DNA of 64,000 nucleotides from Roseibium sp. HPY-6. Lineage in GTDB: Bacteria > Pseudomonadota > Alphaproteobacteria > Rhizobiales > Stappiaceae. A program made the translations under genes and the position numbers. The notes beneath the pieces are model-generated. The model did not search any database. It worked only from the letters and a program-made list of their open reading frames with translations, and was not told the origin of the DNA. Where the stretch lies: the NCBI RefSeq assembly GCF_040530035.1, contig NZ_JBEWCD010000003.1:558001-622000 (forward strand). The letters run 5' to 3'. Shown here one piece after another: positions 46,479-56,007 of this stretch (position 1 is the stretch's first letter; each line of letters begins with the position of its first letter).

Positions 46479-47192
46479 ATGCGTCCGTCAAAACGCGCAG
46501 CCGACGAACTCCGGGCAGTCACCCTGGAGCGCAGTGTATCCAAACACGCTGAGGGGTCCTGCCTGGTCAAATTCGGTGACACTCACGTTCTGTGCACCGC
46601 GAGTGTCGAGGAAAGGGTGCCGCCGTGGCTTCGCGGACAGAATCGCGGCTGGGTGACGGCGGAATACGGCATGTTGCCGCGCGCAACGGGCGATCGCATG
46701 CGGCGCGAGGCGAGCGCCGGCAAGCAGTCGGGCCGGACCCAGGAAATTCAACGCCTTATCGGACGTTCTCTGCGCGCTGTTGTCGATCTGGAAGCGCTTG
46801 GCGAAGTTCAGATCTCTGTCGACTGCGATGTCATTCAGGCCGACGGCGGCACGCGCACCGCGTCCATTACGGGGGCCTGGGTTGCGCTGCGCGATTGCAT
46901 TGAATGGATGCGCGCGCGCGACATGGTGTCCAAGGAAGTCCTGAAGGATCATATCGCGGCCATTTCCTGTGGAATTTACGCGGGAACACCGGTGCTCGAT
47001 CTGGATTATGCCGAAGACAGCACAGCGGAGACGGATGCAAACTTTGTCATGACCGGTTCCGGCGGCATCGTGGAGATCCAGGGCACTGCCGAGGGCGCAC
47101 CCTTTTCCGAAGAGGAATTCAGTCAGCTGCTCGGTCTTGCAAAGGCGGGTATTACCCGTCTCGTCGATCTTCAGAAGATGGCGATACTCTAG
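46479..47192 (+). CDS. rph: ribonuclease PH
   Basis: A 237-residue phosphorolytic 3' exonuclease that trims tRNA precursors. The RNA-binding N-terminus ([12 protein letters not shown]), the phosphate-binding [19 protein letters not shown] region and the [19 protein letters not shown] metal site are intact. AAAGGA precedes the ATG. rdgB follows after 12 bases and hemW overlaps closely, so rph-rdgB-hemW is one operon. Confidence 0.96.
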   Translation: MRPSKRAADELRAVTLERSVSKHAEGSCLVKFGDTHVLCTASVEERVPPWLRGQNRGWVTAEYGMLPRATGDRMRREASAGKQSGRTQEIQRLIGRSLRAVVDLEALGEVQISVDCDVIQADGGTRTASITGAWVALRDCIEWMRARDMVSKEVLKDHIAAISCGIYAGTPVLDLDYAEDSTAETDANFVMTGSGGIVEIQGTAEGAPFSEEEFSQLLGLAKAGITRLVDLQKMAIL

Positions 47193-47204
47193 GGAGCCCG
47201 CAGC

Positions 47205-47843
47205 ATGAGCCACCGGAAACTCGACGCAGGCAAACTGGTTGTTGCAAGTCACAACAAGGGAAAAATTCGTGAAATCAACGAGTTACTTTCTCCCTACGGG
47301 TTCGAGGTCGTCTCTGCTGCAGAGCTGGACTTGCCTGAGCCGGAAGAAAACGGGCTTACCTTTGAGGCCAACGCTGCGATAAAGGCATGTGCGGCTGCGG
47401 AAGCTTCAGGCCTGCCGTCTCTGGCCGACGACAGCGGATTTTGCGTCGATGAGCTGGACGGTGACCCCGGTATCTATTCTGCGCGCTGGGCAGGTCCGGA
47501 GAAGGACTTTTCAATGGCCATGCGCACGATTGAAGAGAAGCTGCAGACACTGGCGTCCGCTGGAGAGGTAAGCCGGCGTGGCTATTTTGTCGCCGTTCTT
47601 TGTCTTGCCTGGCCCGACGGGCATCAGGAGTTCTTTCGCGGCGAAGTGCATGGCGATGTGGTTTGGCCACCGCGTGGCGATCTGGGGTTCGGCTACGATC
47701 CCATGTTCCAGCCGGATGGCCATGATCGCACGTTTGGTGAAATGTCATCTGAAGAAAAACACGGCATGGCACTTGGTTCGGAGCCTCTTTCACACCGCGC
47801 CCGGGCATTCAAGCTGTTTTCGGAAGGATGTCTGGAGGGATAG
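47205..47843 (+). CDS. rdgB: non-canonical purine NTP pyrophosphatase (RdgB/HAM1)
   Basis: A 212-residue house-cleaning enzyme removing dITP and XTP. The substrate loop [13 protein letters not shown], the catalytic [13 protein letters not shown] and the C-terminal SHRARAF motif are present. It lies 12 bases after rph. Confidence 0.95.
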   Translation: MSHRKLDAGKLVVASHNKGKIREINELLSPYGFEVVSAAELDLPEPEENGLTFEANAAIKACAAAEASGLPSLADDSGFCVDELDGDPGIYSARWAGPEKDFSMAMRTIEEKLQTLASAGEVSRRGYFVAVLCLAWPDGHQEFFRGEVHGDVVWPPRGDLGFGYDPMFQPDGHDRTFGEMSSEEKHGMALGSEPLSHRARAFKLFSEGCLEG

Positions 47844-47851
47844 CCGACGTG

Positions 47852-49012
47852 ATGACGCAAGGGCTGACCGACGGTGGTTTCGGCATCTACATCCATTGGC
47901 CGTTCTGCGCGGCCAAATGCCCTTATTGCGACTTCAACTCCCACGTGCGCCATCAGCATGTTGATCAGGTGCGCTTCGCGGCCGCTTTCGAACGCGAACT
48001 ATCCTACTTTGCCGATCTGACGGGTGGTAAAACCGTTCACTCGATTTTTCTGGGTGGCGGCACGCCATCTCTGATGGACCCGGCGACGGTAGAACGTGTT
48101 CTTAAAGCGATTTCGGACCGCTGGACAGTCGACAGCAATGTTGAAATCAGCCTGGAGGCAAACCCGTCTTCGGTTGAGGCGGACCGGTTCAAGGGCTATC
48201 GCGCCGCGGGAGTGAACCGTGTTTCCCTAGGCGTTCAGTCGCTCAAGGACCAGGATCTGAGACTTCTCGGACGGTTGCACGACGCTGCAACGGCGCATTC
48301 GGCCATTGAAACGGCGCGAGCCACCTTCCCGCGGCTTTCCTTCGATCTCATCTATGCACGTCCTGATCAGACACCGGACGCGTGGGCCGACGAGCTTTCC
48401 GAGGCACTTTCCCTGGCCGCGGACCACCTCTCGCTCTACCAGCTCACGATCGAAGAGGGGACGCCGTTCTTCGCGTTGCATAAACAGGGAAAACTCCGGA
48501 CACCGGATCCCGAGATGGGCGCTGAACTTTTTGAGCTGACGCAGGAAATCACCACACAGGCGGGGCTGCCCGCCTATGAGGTGTCCAATCATGCCCGCCC
48601 CGGCGCAGAGTGCCGGCACAATCTCGTTTACTGGCGCTATGGCGATTATGTCGGCGCAGGCCCGGGTGCCCATGGAAGGCTCGGCGTTGGCGCGAACCGC
48701 CTGGCGACGTCCACGGAGCGTCATCCGGAAACCTGGCTCGAAAACGTTGAAAGCCGGGGGCACGGCCTGATCGAAAATTCAGGTCTGAACGAAGAGGAAC
48801 AGGGCGATGAATTTCTTCTGATGGGCCTGCGCTTGACCGAAGGAATTGATTTGAACCGGTATGAATCTTATGCGCATCGGTCCGTCGACCCGCGCCGCCT
48901 GAAGGCTCTTCTGGAACACGGAATGGTGGAAGAACTCGGGGATAACCGCATCCGCGCCACCAGAGAAGGGTTTTTCGTTCTCGATGCGGTTGTCGCAGAC
49001 CTGGCGGCATGA
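47852..49012 (+). CDS. hemW: radical SAM heme chaperone HemW
   Basis: A 386-residue protein with the radical SAM Cys-x3-Cys-x2-Cys cluster motif in WPFCAAKCPYCDFNSH and a following GGGTPSLM motif. The fourth cluster-proximal residues of true coproporphyrinogen dehydrogenase are absent, so HemW (heme insertion into respiratory enzymes) fits better than HemN. The ATG at 47852 follows GGAGG by 13 bases; an earlier ATG at 47828 would overlap the rdgB end. Third gene of the rph operon. Confidence 0.92.
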   Translation: MTQGLTDGGFGIYIHWPFCAAKCPYCDFNSHVRHQHVDQVRFAAAFERELSYFADLTGGKTVHSIFLGGGTPSLMDPATVERVLKAISDRWTVDSNVEISLEANPSSVEADRFKGYRAAGVNRVSLGVQSLKDQDLRLLGRLHDAATAHSAIETARATFPRLSFDLIYARPDQTPDAWADELSEALSLAADHLSLYQLTIEEGTPFFALHKQGKLRTPDPEMGAELFELTQEITTQAGLPAYEVSNHARPGAECRHNLVYWRYGDYVGAGPGAHGRLGVGANRLATSTERHPETWLENVESRGHGLIENSGLNEEEQGDEFLLMGLRLTEGIDLNRYESYAHRSVDPRRLKALLEHGMVEELGDNRIRATREGFFVLDAVVADLAA

Positions 49013-49294
49013 GCAGCGTCAACTCCCTCGACAAATAATTCTACCAACTTGATTTAAATGCTCAATCTGGCTTGTGCAGCGCAAACAGATTTGATGTCAA
49101 AATGAGTTATTCAGTCGGGTTGGTCGCTTAAGCTCTGATTTACATAGCAATTAGCAGTATTGCAGGTGGCCTCCCAGGTGGCTATCCTGCTGCAACGCAA
49201 TAGATGGTGCCATAACAAGCGGGCCGCGAAAAAAATGTATTCAAGTTTCGTCAAGGGGGCAGGCGGCGGCTTCGTAAATCAAGGAGACGCGCCT

Positions 49295-50869
49295 TTGCCA
49301 TTTTATCATCTTTATGAGCTGAATCATGCAGCCATGGCGCCGTTCAGAGCGGTCGCGGACATGACCAGGCTCTATTTTCAGAACCCGTTAAATCCCTGGA
49401 CACACACCAGTTTCGGACGTCAGATTGCAGCCGGTTGTGAAGTGTTGGAACGGACGACCCGGCGCTACGGCAAGCCGGAATTCGGCCTGAAAGAAACGAC
49501 CGTCGGCGGCGTGCGCGTGCCCGTGCGCGAAAACGTTGTCTGGAGCCGGCCCTTCTGCGATCTGATCCGCTTTGAGCGCGGTGTCACTTCGCATCGCAAT
49601 GATCCGAAAGTTTTGATCGTTGCACCTATGTCCGGCCACTACGCGACCCTTCTTAGAGGCACGGTCGAGGCATTGATGCCGAATGCGGATGTTTACATCA
49701 CCGATTGGATTGACGCACGCATGGTGCCGATCCAGGAGGGCAAATTCGATCTCGACGACTACATCGACTATATCATCTCGATGCTGCATTTCCTGGGACC
49801 GGATGCACATGTTCTCGGTGTCTGTCAGCCTTCTGTACCGGTGCTGGCGGCTGTCGCAGTCATGGAAGACCGCGATGATCCCTATGTGCCTTCTACCATG
49901 ACGTTGATGGGTGGGCCGATCGACACACGCGTCGCACCGACTGCGGTCAACGATCTAGCCGTTTCCAAGGGCATCGAATGGTTCAAGAACAATGTTGTCA
50001 TGAAGGTGCCGTTCCCGCATCCGGGCTTCATGCGCGATGTATATCCGGGTTTTCTTCAGCTGTCCGGATTCATGAGCATGAACCTCGACAGGCACGTCAC
50101 CGCGCATCGGGAGTTCTTCCAGCATCTTGTCGAAGGTGATGGTGATAACGCCGAGAAACACCGTGAATTCTATGACGAATACCTGGCCGTTATGGATCTG
50201 ACGGCGGAGTTTTATCTGCAGACCGTCGAAACAGTGTTCATCAGGCACGCACTGCCTGAAGGCACGATGGAGCACAATGGCAGGATCGTTGATTGCAGCA
50301 AGATCACGCGCACAGCGCTCCTGACGGTGGAAGGTGAGAAAGACGACATCACCGGCCGTGGGCAGACCCAGGCGGCTCATGCTCTTTGCACCAATCTCCC
50401 GGAAGACATGAAAGCGCATTACGAGCAGCCGAATGTCGGTCACTACGGCGTTTTCAACGGATCGCGCTGGCGTGCGGAAATCGCGCCGCGAGTCATGGAC
50501 TTTATCCGTTCGAACCGGAACGCCGGACCCAAGTCTCCGGCCGTAAAATCCGTAGCAAAGGCGGAAGCTCCGGCGAAACCGAAGGCCGCGCCCAAGCCGG
50601 CGAAAAAAACAAAGCCGGCCGCTGGTTCGCTTGCGGAGATCCTGCTCACGAAACCGGACGGGGCTGCCGATGACCTCAAGGCAATCAGTGGTGTTGGTCC
50701 GAAACTGGAATCGACCCTGAACGAGGCTGGGATCTTCCATTTCTGGCAGATCGCGTCTTTGACTGCCGAGCAGATCGAAGCACTCGACGGCAAGTTGGAT
50801 TTCCGCGGCAGGATCGAGCGCGACAACTGGATCGAGCAGGCGCGTCAACTGTCTGAGACGGTCGGTTGA
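49295..50869 (+). CDS. phaZ: intracellular PHA depolymerase with C-terminal helix-hairpin-helix domain
   Basis: A 524-residue protein. Residues 1-410 are an intracellular short-chain polyhydroxyalkanoate depolymerase, with the catalytic Cys in the lipase-box-like HVLGVCQPSVPVLAAV and the conserved YHLYELNHAAMAPFRA start. A Lys/Pro/Ala-rich linker (414-458) leads to an added domain (459-524) with the SGVGPKLESTLNEAGIFHF pattern, a helix-hairpin-helix like that on NuoE or ribosomal proteins. The TTG start follows AAGGAG by eight bases. A dyad TTGTGC-A-GCGCAA at 49072 could be a regulator site. It mobilises PHB carbon stores. Confidence 0.88.
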   Translation: MPFYHLYELNHAAMAPFRAVADMTRLYFQNPLNPWTHTSFGRQIAAGCEVLERTTRRYGKPEFGLKETTVGGVRVPVRENVVWSRPFCDLIRFERGVTSHRNDPKVLIVAPMSGHYATLLRGTVEALMPNADVYITDWIDARMVPIQEGKFDLDDYIDYIISMLHFLGPDAHVLGVCQPSVPVLAAVAVMEDRDDPYVPSTMTLMGGPIDTRVAPTAVNDLAVSKGIEWFKNNVVMKVPFPHPGFMRDVYPGFLQLSGFMSMNLDRHVTAHREFFQHLVEGDGDNAEKHREFYDEYLAVMDLTAEFYLQTVETVFIRHALPEGTMEHNGRIVDCSKITRTALLTVEGEKDDITGRGQTQAAHALCTNLPEDMKAHYEQPNVGHYGVFNGSRWRAEIAPRVMDFIRSNRNAGPKSPAVKSVAKAEAPAKPKAAPKPAKKTKPAAGSLAEILLTKPDGAADDLKAISGVGPKLESTLNEAGIFHFWQIASLTAEQIEALDGKLDFRGRIERDNWIEQARQLSETVG

Positions 50870-50950
50870 AATCGTTCTGAAAGCCTCGGTTGAACACCCC
50901 TTCTTGAGGTATCGGCGGACCTTTCGCCCGAAAAATCGAAGACTTTTTTC

Positions 50951-50987
50951 AAATCGGATCCTGTGACAAACACGATCCGATTTTTCG
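50951..50987 (+). terminator. rho-independent terminator after phaZ
   Basis: A 10-base-pair stem (AAATCGGATC / GATCCGATTT) with a 13-base loop, followed by TT. Confidence 0.8.
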
Positions 50988-51040
50988 TTAAAGAGCGCAA
51001 TAAAACCAATAAGTTAATCGAAAAGTTTCGTAAACGATCC

Positions 51041-51054
51041 GGACAAGTTTGTCC
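51041..51054. promoter_or_regulatory. GGACAA/TTGTCC palindrome upstream of DUF2852
   Basis: A perfect 14-base palindrome (GGACAAGTTTGTCC) 80 bases before the DUF2852 start, in the intergenic region 50870-51133. It looks like an operator for a dimeric regulator; the regulator is unknown. Confidence 0.35.
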
Positions 51055-51133
51055 CCTTCGCATCTGTGTTGAACATCACAAATCCTTGAAGCCATCACCC
51101 GGAATGCCCACCTGACAATCGTGGATGTCTTAA

Positions 51134-51580
51134 ATGGATAGGATGATGACGACGACCAAAAGTTGCATGATTAAACCTGCCTGGACACCTGTCACGATCG
51201 GCCTGATGGTGCTGGGGTTTGTGGTGTTCTGGCCACTTGGACTGGCGATGCTCGCCTACATTTTGTGGGGCGACCGTTTCGAGGGCATGGCGCGCGACGC
51301 CAAGGAACATTGGCGCGGTAGCCAGCTGAAGGGAGCATTCGATCAAATGTCAAACACCACTGCCTATGCCCGGACCGGAAACGTGGCGTTCGACGATTAC
51401 CGCGAACGCGAGCTGAAGCGGCTTGAAGAAGAGCGTGCCAAGCTCGATGCGATGCGGGCCGATTTCGATGACTTCCTGCGCGAACTGCGCCGGGCGCGCG
51501 ATCAGGAAGAATTCGATCGCTTCATGGCGAAGGCCAACCGGGGGCCGACAAGCGGTGGCGGCGAAGCCGCACCCTCATAA
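51134..51580 (+). CDS. DUF2852 membrane protein
   Basis: A 148-residue protein with one clear hydrophobic region near residues 20-45 (VTIGLMVLGFVVFWPLGLAMLAYILWGD), typical of DUF2852, then a charged coiled-coil-like C-terminal part (ERELKRLEEERAKLDAMRADFDDFLREL). Function is unknown. Several Met codons near the N-terminus make the exact start uncertain. A terminator follows. Confidence 0.88.
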   Translation: MDRMMTTTKSCMIKPAWTPVTIGLMVLGFVVFWPLGLAMLAYILWGDRFEGMARDAKEHWRGSQLKGAFDQMSNTTAYARTGNVAFDDYRERELKRLEEERAKLDAMRADFDDFLRELRRARDQEEFDRFMAKANRGPTSGGGEAAPS

Positions 51581-51623
51581 GCGGGTCCTTCCTCCCAGAC
51601 CCGTCCCGGACGGCCTGACCGAG

Positions 51624-51660
51624 AGCGGCGCTTACCCAGCGCCGCTTTCGTCATTTTTAT
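51624..51660 (+). terminator. rho-independent terminator after the DUF2852 gene
   Basis: An 8-base-pair GC-rich stem (AGCGGCGC / GCGCCGCT) with a seven-base loop, then TTCGTCATTTTT. Confidence 0.8.
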
Positions 51661-51714
51661 CTTAACGAGAATTTCCCTAAACTGGTCTCAAGTGATTCGA
51701 CCGGACCCTGCTCC

Positions 51715-52452
51715 ATGCTTCTGCGCCGCAGCAAACAACAACTGCCAGACCACATCGAGATTGAGACCGAAACGAAGGCGGTTCGTATCCGGCTACGCGC
51801 GAATCCACGCGCGCAGCGTTATCTTTTGCGTTTGCCTGCCGACCGTTCCGGACCCGTACTGACCGTCCCAAAGGGCGGAGATGTGTCGAGGGCCGAGCGT
51901 TTTGCCCGGCAGCATATCGACTGGCTGATCGAACGTTTGCAGGACCGTCCGGAACATGTCGCTTTTGGCCCGGGAGATCGCGTTCCGCTTCGGGGCGAAG
52001 ATCACCTCATTCTGCGAACAGGCAAATTGCGCGGACTGGTAACAACCGGTGTCTCGGAAGACGGCGCACCTGCGCTTCTGGTCCCGGGCGCCGATGATCA
52101 TATCCCGCGGAAAGTCACGTCCTGGCTCAAGAACGAGGCGCGCAAGGATCTCGATGCGCGCGCGCAGTTTCACGCGGGCAGGATCGGTAAGAAAATTGCC
52201 GCGATCAGCATTCGCGATACCAAAAGCCGCTGGGGATCCTGTGCGTCCAACGGCCGCTTGTCCTTTTCCTGGCGCCTGATCCTGGCTCCGCCTGAAATCC
52301 TGGACTACGTAGCCGCGCACGAAGTCGCGCACCTGAAGGAAATGAACCATTCCGATCGCTTCTGGAGGCTATGCGAACAGCTCGCGCCGCAGACGCCAAC
52401 AGCGCGCCGCTGGCTCAAGGAAAACGGCCTTTACCTTCACGGCTTCGGCTGA
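51715..52452 (+). CDS. YgjP/SprT-like zinc metallopeptidase (DUF45/M48-type)
   Basis: A 245-residue protein whose zinc site is His-Glu-x2-His in AAHEVAHLKEMNHSDRFW, the signature of the YgjP (DUF45) metallopeptidase family. The strand KSRWGSCASNGRLSFSWRL precedes it, also typical. No signal peptide, so cytoplasmic. Substrate unknown. Confidence 0.92.
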   Translation: MLLRRSKQQLPDHIEIETETKAVRIRLRANPRAQRYLLRLPADRSGPVLTVPKGGDVSRAERFARQHIDWLIERLQDRPEHVAFGPGDRVPLRGEDHLILRTGKLRGLVTTGVSEDGAPALLVPGADDHIPRKVTSWLKNEARKDLDARAQFHAGRIGKKIAAISIRDTKSRWGSCASNGRLSFSWRLILAPPEILDYVAAHEVAHLKEMNHSDRFWRLCEQLAPQTPTARRWLKENGLYLHGFG

Positions 52453-52540
52453 GCTTGAAGGTTTCCTTAAGTCCGAGAAAAGGATAGGCAACATTCTCAG
52501 GATATGTTTCGCTGAAGCTAAGGAATATGGGAGGCGAACC

Positions 52541-52978
52541 ATGTGGAACTTCTGTCTGAAGAGCGGGATCTTGACGGGACTGGTCCTGTTTGCCCTGGGG
52601 CTCACCGGACCATTTGCGGGCCAGGCGTTGGCGGACAGTTGCTGGAACCATAACGGTTCCATCATGCGCCTGCAGGCGCAGGGAAATCAGCGCTGGCTGT
52701 CCTATGAGATCCCGCGTGATGTGCTCCGGCAGGCAGGCGTTCAGCGCGGCACGCTTCTTTTCAACGGCATAAAGAACGGCAACTGGTATTCAGGAACAGC
52801 GCGTGTATTTTCCAGGTTCTGTCCCGGCACGCCTTTGGAATACTACGTCGAAGGACCCGTGCGCGGCGATCAGCTGCAGGTAACAATCAGCGGAACGCGC
52901 GAAGTCTACAATCAGTGCCGTCCGACAGGCCGGTTCACATCCGACACGCTTGTCTTTACCTACAGCCACGACTGCTGA
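52541..52978 (+). CDS. small exported Cys-containing protein
   Basis: A 145-residue protein with a signal peptide (residues about 1-31, hydrophobic GILTGLVLFALGLTG, cleavage after ALA). The mature part opens DSCWNHNGSIMRL and contains four Cys, likely two disulfides, with beta-rich character (QRWLSYEIPR, LEYYVEGPV). GGGAGGCG precedes the ATG. I know no named function; similar small proteins occur in alphaproteobacteria. Confidence 0.85.
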   Translation: MWNFCLKSGILTGLVLFALGLTGPFAGQALADSCWNHNGSIMRLQAQGNQRWLSYEIPRDVLRQAGVQRGTLLFNGIKNGNWYSGTARVFSRFCPGTPLEYYVEGPVRGDQLQVTISGTREVYNQCRPTGRFTSDTLVFTYSHDC

Positions 52979-53004
52979 GGAGTCGCGTTAAGGGTTTCTG
53001 CTGA

Positions 53005-53553
53005 ATGATTGTCGTTCTGAATGGCTATCCGGGCGTTGGGAAATTGACCATCGGCAGGCTTTTGGCCGAAAAGCTTGGTGGGCGGCTGCTCGATATTCAT
53101 TCCGTCTACAATGTCGCTTTTGCGCTGACCGAGTTTAAGTCACCAAAATTTCGGGAAACAGTCGAGAAAATCGAAGCGATTGCCCATGATCTGGTTCTCA
53201 AGCTGCCGGCAGAAGTTCCAGTCGTTTTGACAACGGTGATTGCAGGTGAGAGCGATTGGGGAGACGCGGAATGGGGTCGACTCAAAAGCCTTGGAAAAGA
53301 ACGGCCACCTTTTTGTGTTGTGCACGTGTCGTGCGATCTTGACGAAAATATCAAACGGATCTCTTCACCTGCACGGGACGGGCACCGCAAGCCGCGCGAC
53401 CCGGAAATGGCACGACGGAATCAGCAGCAGGCGAAGCCGCTGGCCGGCTTGGACGCTCCAAATCTGCTGCTGTTGAACACCACGCTTCTTTCGGCCGAAA
53501 AGTCGGCAACTCGCATTGCAAGCTGGATTGAGGAACTGAAGTCGAAACGATGA
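53005..53553 (+). CDS. P-loop small-molecule kinase (AAA_33-like)
   Basis: A 182-residue P-loop protein: Walker A VLNGYPGVGKLTIGRLLA at the N-terminus, an acidic strand VPVVLTTVI in the place of Walker B, and a late Arg-containing lid (ISSPARDGHRKPRDPEMARR). The size and pattern fit gluconate/shikimate-type small-molecule kinases or zeta-toxin relatives; no substrate can be read. It converges on the PBP1A gene across a short CGGCGG/CCGCCG hairpin (53555-53579). Confidence 0.8.
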   Translation: MIVVLNGYPGVGKLTIGRLLAEKLGGRLLDIHSVYNVAFALTEFKSPKFRETVEKIEAIAHDLVLKLPAEVPVVLTTVIAGESDWGDAEWGRLKSLGKERPPFCVVHVSCDLDENIKRISSPARDGHRKPRDPEMARRNQQQAKPLAGLDAPNLLLLNTTLLSAEKSATRIASWIEELKSKR

Positions 53554-53566
53554 GCGGCGGCGAAAA

Positions 53567-55840
53567 TTAGCCACCGCCGAAAATGTTCCTCAATAGGTTC
53601 AATGGTCCGCGGCGCTCTCCGGTGCTTTCGCTGCTTCCGCCACCTCCACCGATCGAGCCGGGAGGGATCGGGTTGCGTCCGGAACTCACGGATGTCGGCG
53701 TCTGCGATTGCGGTTTGCGCGGGGCTGCGACGTTGACCGGAACATTTGGAACGCCGGGCAGATCAGCGACGGGCAGTCCCTGATGAGCGGCATCCATCAC
53801 CGCTTTCCAGGTTGCTGCCGGCAGGCTGCCGCCCGTTGCTTTTTTGGTTGGCGAATTGTTGTCATTGCCGAACCAGACAGCTGTCGTGAGATTCCCGGTA
53901 TAGCCGATGAACCAGGCATCGCGGAAATCCTGGCTCGTGCCGGTCTTTCCGCCGGCCGGCCGGCCGCTGTCGAGACGCGCTTTGCGGCCTGTGCCGCTTA
54001 ACAGCGTTTCGGACATCATCAGGTTCATGTCGCCGACACTCCGCCGCTGAACGACCCTTCCGCGCCCGTCGCCGGAGCGTGAGTAAAGCGTTTTGCCGTC
54101 GACAGTCTTGATGCGGCGGATCACATGTGGAAGCACGCCGTAACCGCCGTTGGAGAACGGAACATAAGCGGAAGCAATCTCGAGCGGCGTGACTTCCGAC
54201 GTTCCAAGAGCCATCGAAGGATTCCTGTTCATGTCGGACGTGATGCCGAGGCGCTTGGCCGTGTTGGCAACGGTACCGGTGCCAACCTCCTGAGCGAGCC
54301 GTGCAGCGACGGTGTTGAGCGACATGCTCAGGGACCGGGTCAACGTGACCGGGCCGTAATGCTCTTTTGTGTAGTTCTGCGGTGACCAGCCCTTGATGGT
54401 AATCGGCTGGTCCTGACGAACCGTTTGGGGCGTCATCCCGTTTTCAAGCGCGGCGAGATAGACGAAGGGTTTGAAGGCCGATCCGGGCTGCCGCTTGGCA
54501 TAGGCGGCCCTGTTGAACTGGCTCTTTGCGTAATCCGCACCGCCGACCATCGCCTTGATGGCACCTGCCGTGTCCAGTGTGACGATGGCACCCTGCGAAA
54601 CGCCCATTTTCTGGCGGTTTTCAGAAAGTGCGGAGCGCAAGGCGCCCTCCGCTGCCTGCTGCATGGCGGGATCTATGGTCGTGTCCACAATGATGTCGCC
54701 TTCGATCGAACCGACAAAATGGGGCAGCACATCCATGACGTAATCGGCAACGTAGTTTTCGCTGGCAGTCGTGTAGCGCCGTATCGCCTTGGCAGGGGCT
54801 GCGATCGCGTTTTTGGCTTCATCTGAATTGATGTAACCTTCCTCGTGCATCGCGGACAGCACGAGCTGCGCCCGGTTTTCCGCGAGATCCGGGTTGCGCG
54901 CAGGTGAGTACCGCGACGGGGCTTTCAGCAGACCGGCGATTGTCGCCGCTTCGGCAACCGTCAGGAGACGTGCGGATTTCCCGAAATACCGCCGTGCCGC
55001 AGCGTCAACACCATAGGCGCCGGATCCGAGGTAAACCCGGTTCAGATACATCTCGAGGATTTCGTCCTTCGAGTATTCGGCTTCGAGCCAGAACGCGAGC
55101 ACCAGTTCCTGAATTTTCCTCTTGATCGTCCTGTCAGGCTGAAGAAACAGGTTTTTGGCAAGCTGCTGGGTGAGTGTCGAGCCGCCCTGCGAAACACGGC
55201 CCGACGTCACGTTCGTGTAAGCAGCGCGCATGAGGCCGATCGGATCGATACCGAAGTGCGAACGAAAGCGGCGGTCCTCGATGGCAATGACTGCATTGGG
55301 AAGATAGGGGGGCAGTTGTTCAAGCCGGACAGCTTCGCCTCCCGTGTCACCTCTGTTGGCGAGCAGATCGCCATTGATTGCAACAATTTTGACATTGGGC
55401 GGCCGCGCAGGCACCTGCCATTCGGAAGTCGGCGGCAGATAGGCCGCATAATAGCCGATAACGCAGACAACTGCGATCACGCCCCAGATGCCTGCAACTG
55501 CGCTCCAATAGACACCGCGTTTGAAGAGGCGGCCGACGGCTGCCGGAACCTTAAGCCTCGTCCTGCGCTTGCCGCTGCGCCGCTTGGCTCCAGATCTTCC
55601 ACCGCGCCGGTTGCCGGCATTGCCTCTCGTTTTTCCCGATTGGGTCTTTGTGCGCTTTTTCGAAGAAGTTTTTTTGCGCCCGGATGATCCGCCGGACTTG
55701 GCACTTTTGGACTTGGATCCGGACTTCGACGCGGGTGCGGAGGCGCGATCCTGCGGCCCAAGGCGCAGGTCCAGCAGGCTGCTGCTGTCCTCACCGAATG
55801 TCGGTTCAATCCGTGGCTGGCGTTTCGCCCGAGGCGCCAT
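53567..55840 (-). CDS. bifunctional penicillin-binding protein 1A family
   Basis: A 757-residue class A PBP. A strongly basic, low-complexity cytoplasmic tail (about 37-105, rich in Lys, Arg, Ser, Gly) precedes one membrane helix (about 110-132). The glycosyltransferase domain has the catalytic Glu in IAIEDRRFRSHFGIDP and QGGSTLTQQLAKN; the transpeptidase has SxxK in QPGSAFKPF, SxN in SMSLNTVAARL and KTG in GGKTGTSQDFRDAWF. It builds peptidoglycan. The C-terminal tail is Gly-rich. It is encoded alone here; mrcA is the usual symbol but paralogy is not resolved. Confidence 0.94.
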   Translation of the reverse strand: MAPRAKRQPRIEPTFGEDSSSLLDLRLGPQDRASAPASKSGSKSKSAKSGGSSGRKKTSSKKRTKTQSGKTRGNAGNRRGGRSGAKRRSGKRRTRLKVPAAVGRLFKRGVYWSAVAGIWGVIAVVCVIGYYAAYLPPTSEWQVPARPPNVKIVAINGDLLANRGDTGGEAVRLEQLPPYLPNAVIAIEDRRFRSHFGIDPIGLMRAAYTNVTSGRVSQGGSTLTQQLAKNLFLQPDRTIKRKIQELVLAFWLEAEYSKDEILEMYLNRVYLGSGAYGVDAAARRYFGKSARLLTVAEAATIAGLLKAPSRYSPARNPDLAENRAQLVLSAMHEEGYINSDEAKNAIAAPAKAIRRYTTASENYVADYVMDVLPHFVGSIEGDIIVDTTIDPAMQQAAEGALRSALSENRQKMGVSQGAIVTLDTAGAIKAMVGGADYAKSQFNRAAYAKRQPGSAFKPFVYLAALENGMTPQTVRQDQPITIKGWSPQNYTKEHYGPVTLTRSLSMSLNTVAARLAQEVGTGTVANTAKRLGITSDMNRNPSMALGTSEVTPLEIASAYVPFSNGGYGVLPHVIRRIKTVDGKTLYSRSGDGRGRVVQRRSVGDMNLMMSETLLSGTGRKARLDSGRPAGGKTGTSQDFRDAWFIGYTGNLTTAVWFGNDNNSPTKKATGGSLPAATWKAVMDAAHQGLPVADLPGVPNVPVNVAAPRKPQSQTPTSVSSGRNPIPPGSIGGGGGSSESTGERRGPLNLLRNIFGGG

Positions 55841-56007
55841 CGATCATACGTCCCGTCGTCTGTGCCGGCACATGCCGGAACCCCCGGGAGTGATCTTAGA
55901 ATGCGGCAATTTAAGGGGGCGTTAAGTTTCGGCGCCCTTTCAGACGTCAAATGTCCTGCGTCGATCCAGGCGTTTGAGCCGTGTTCGGCCGGAAAAGGTG
56001 ATCGCTG

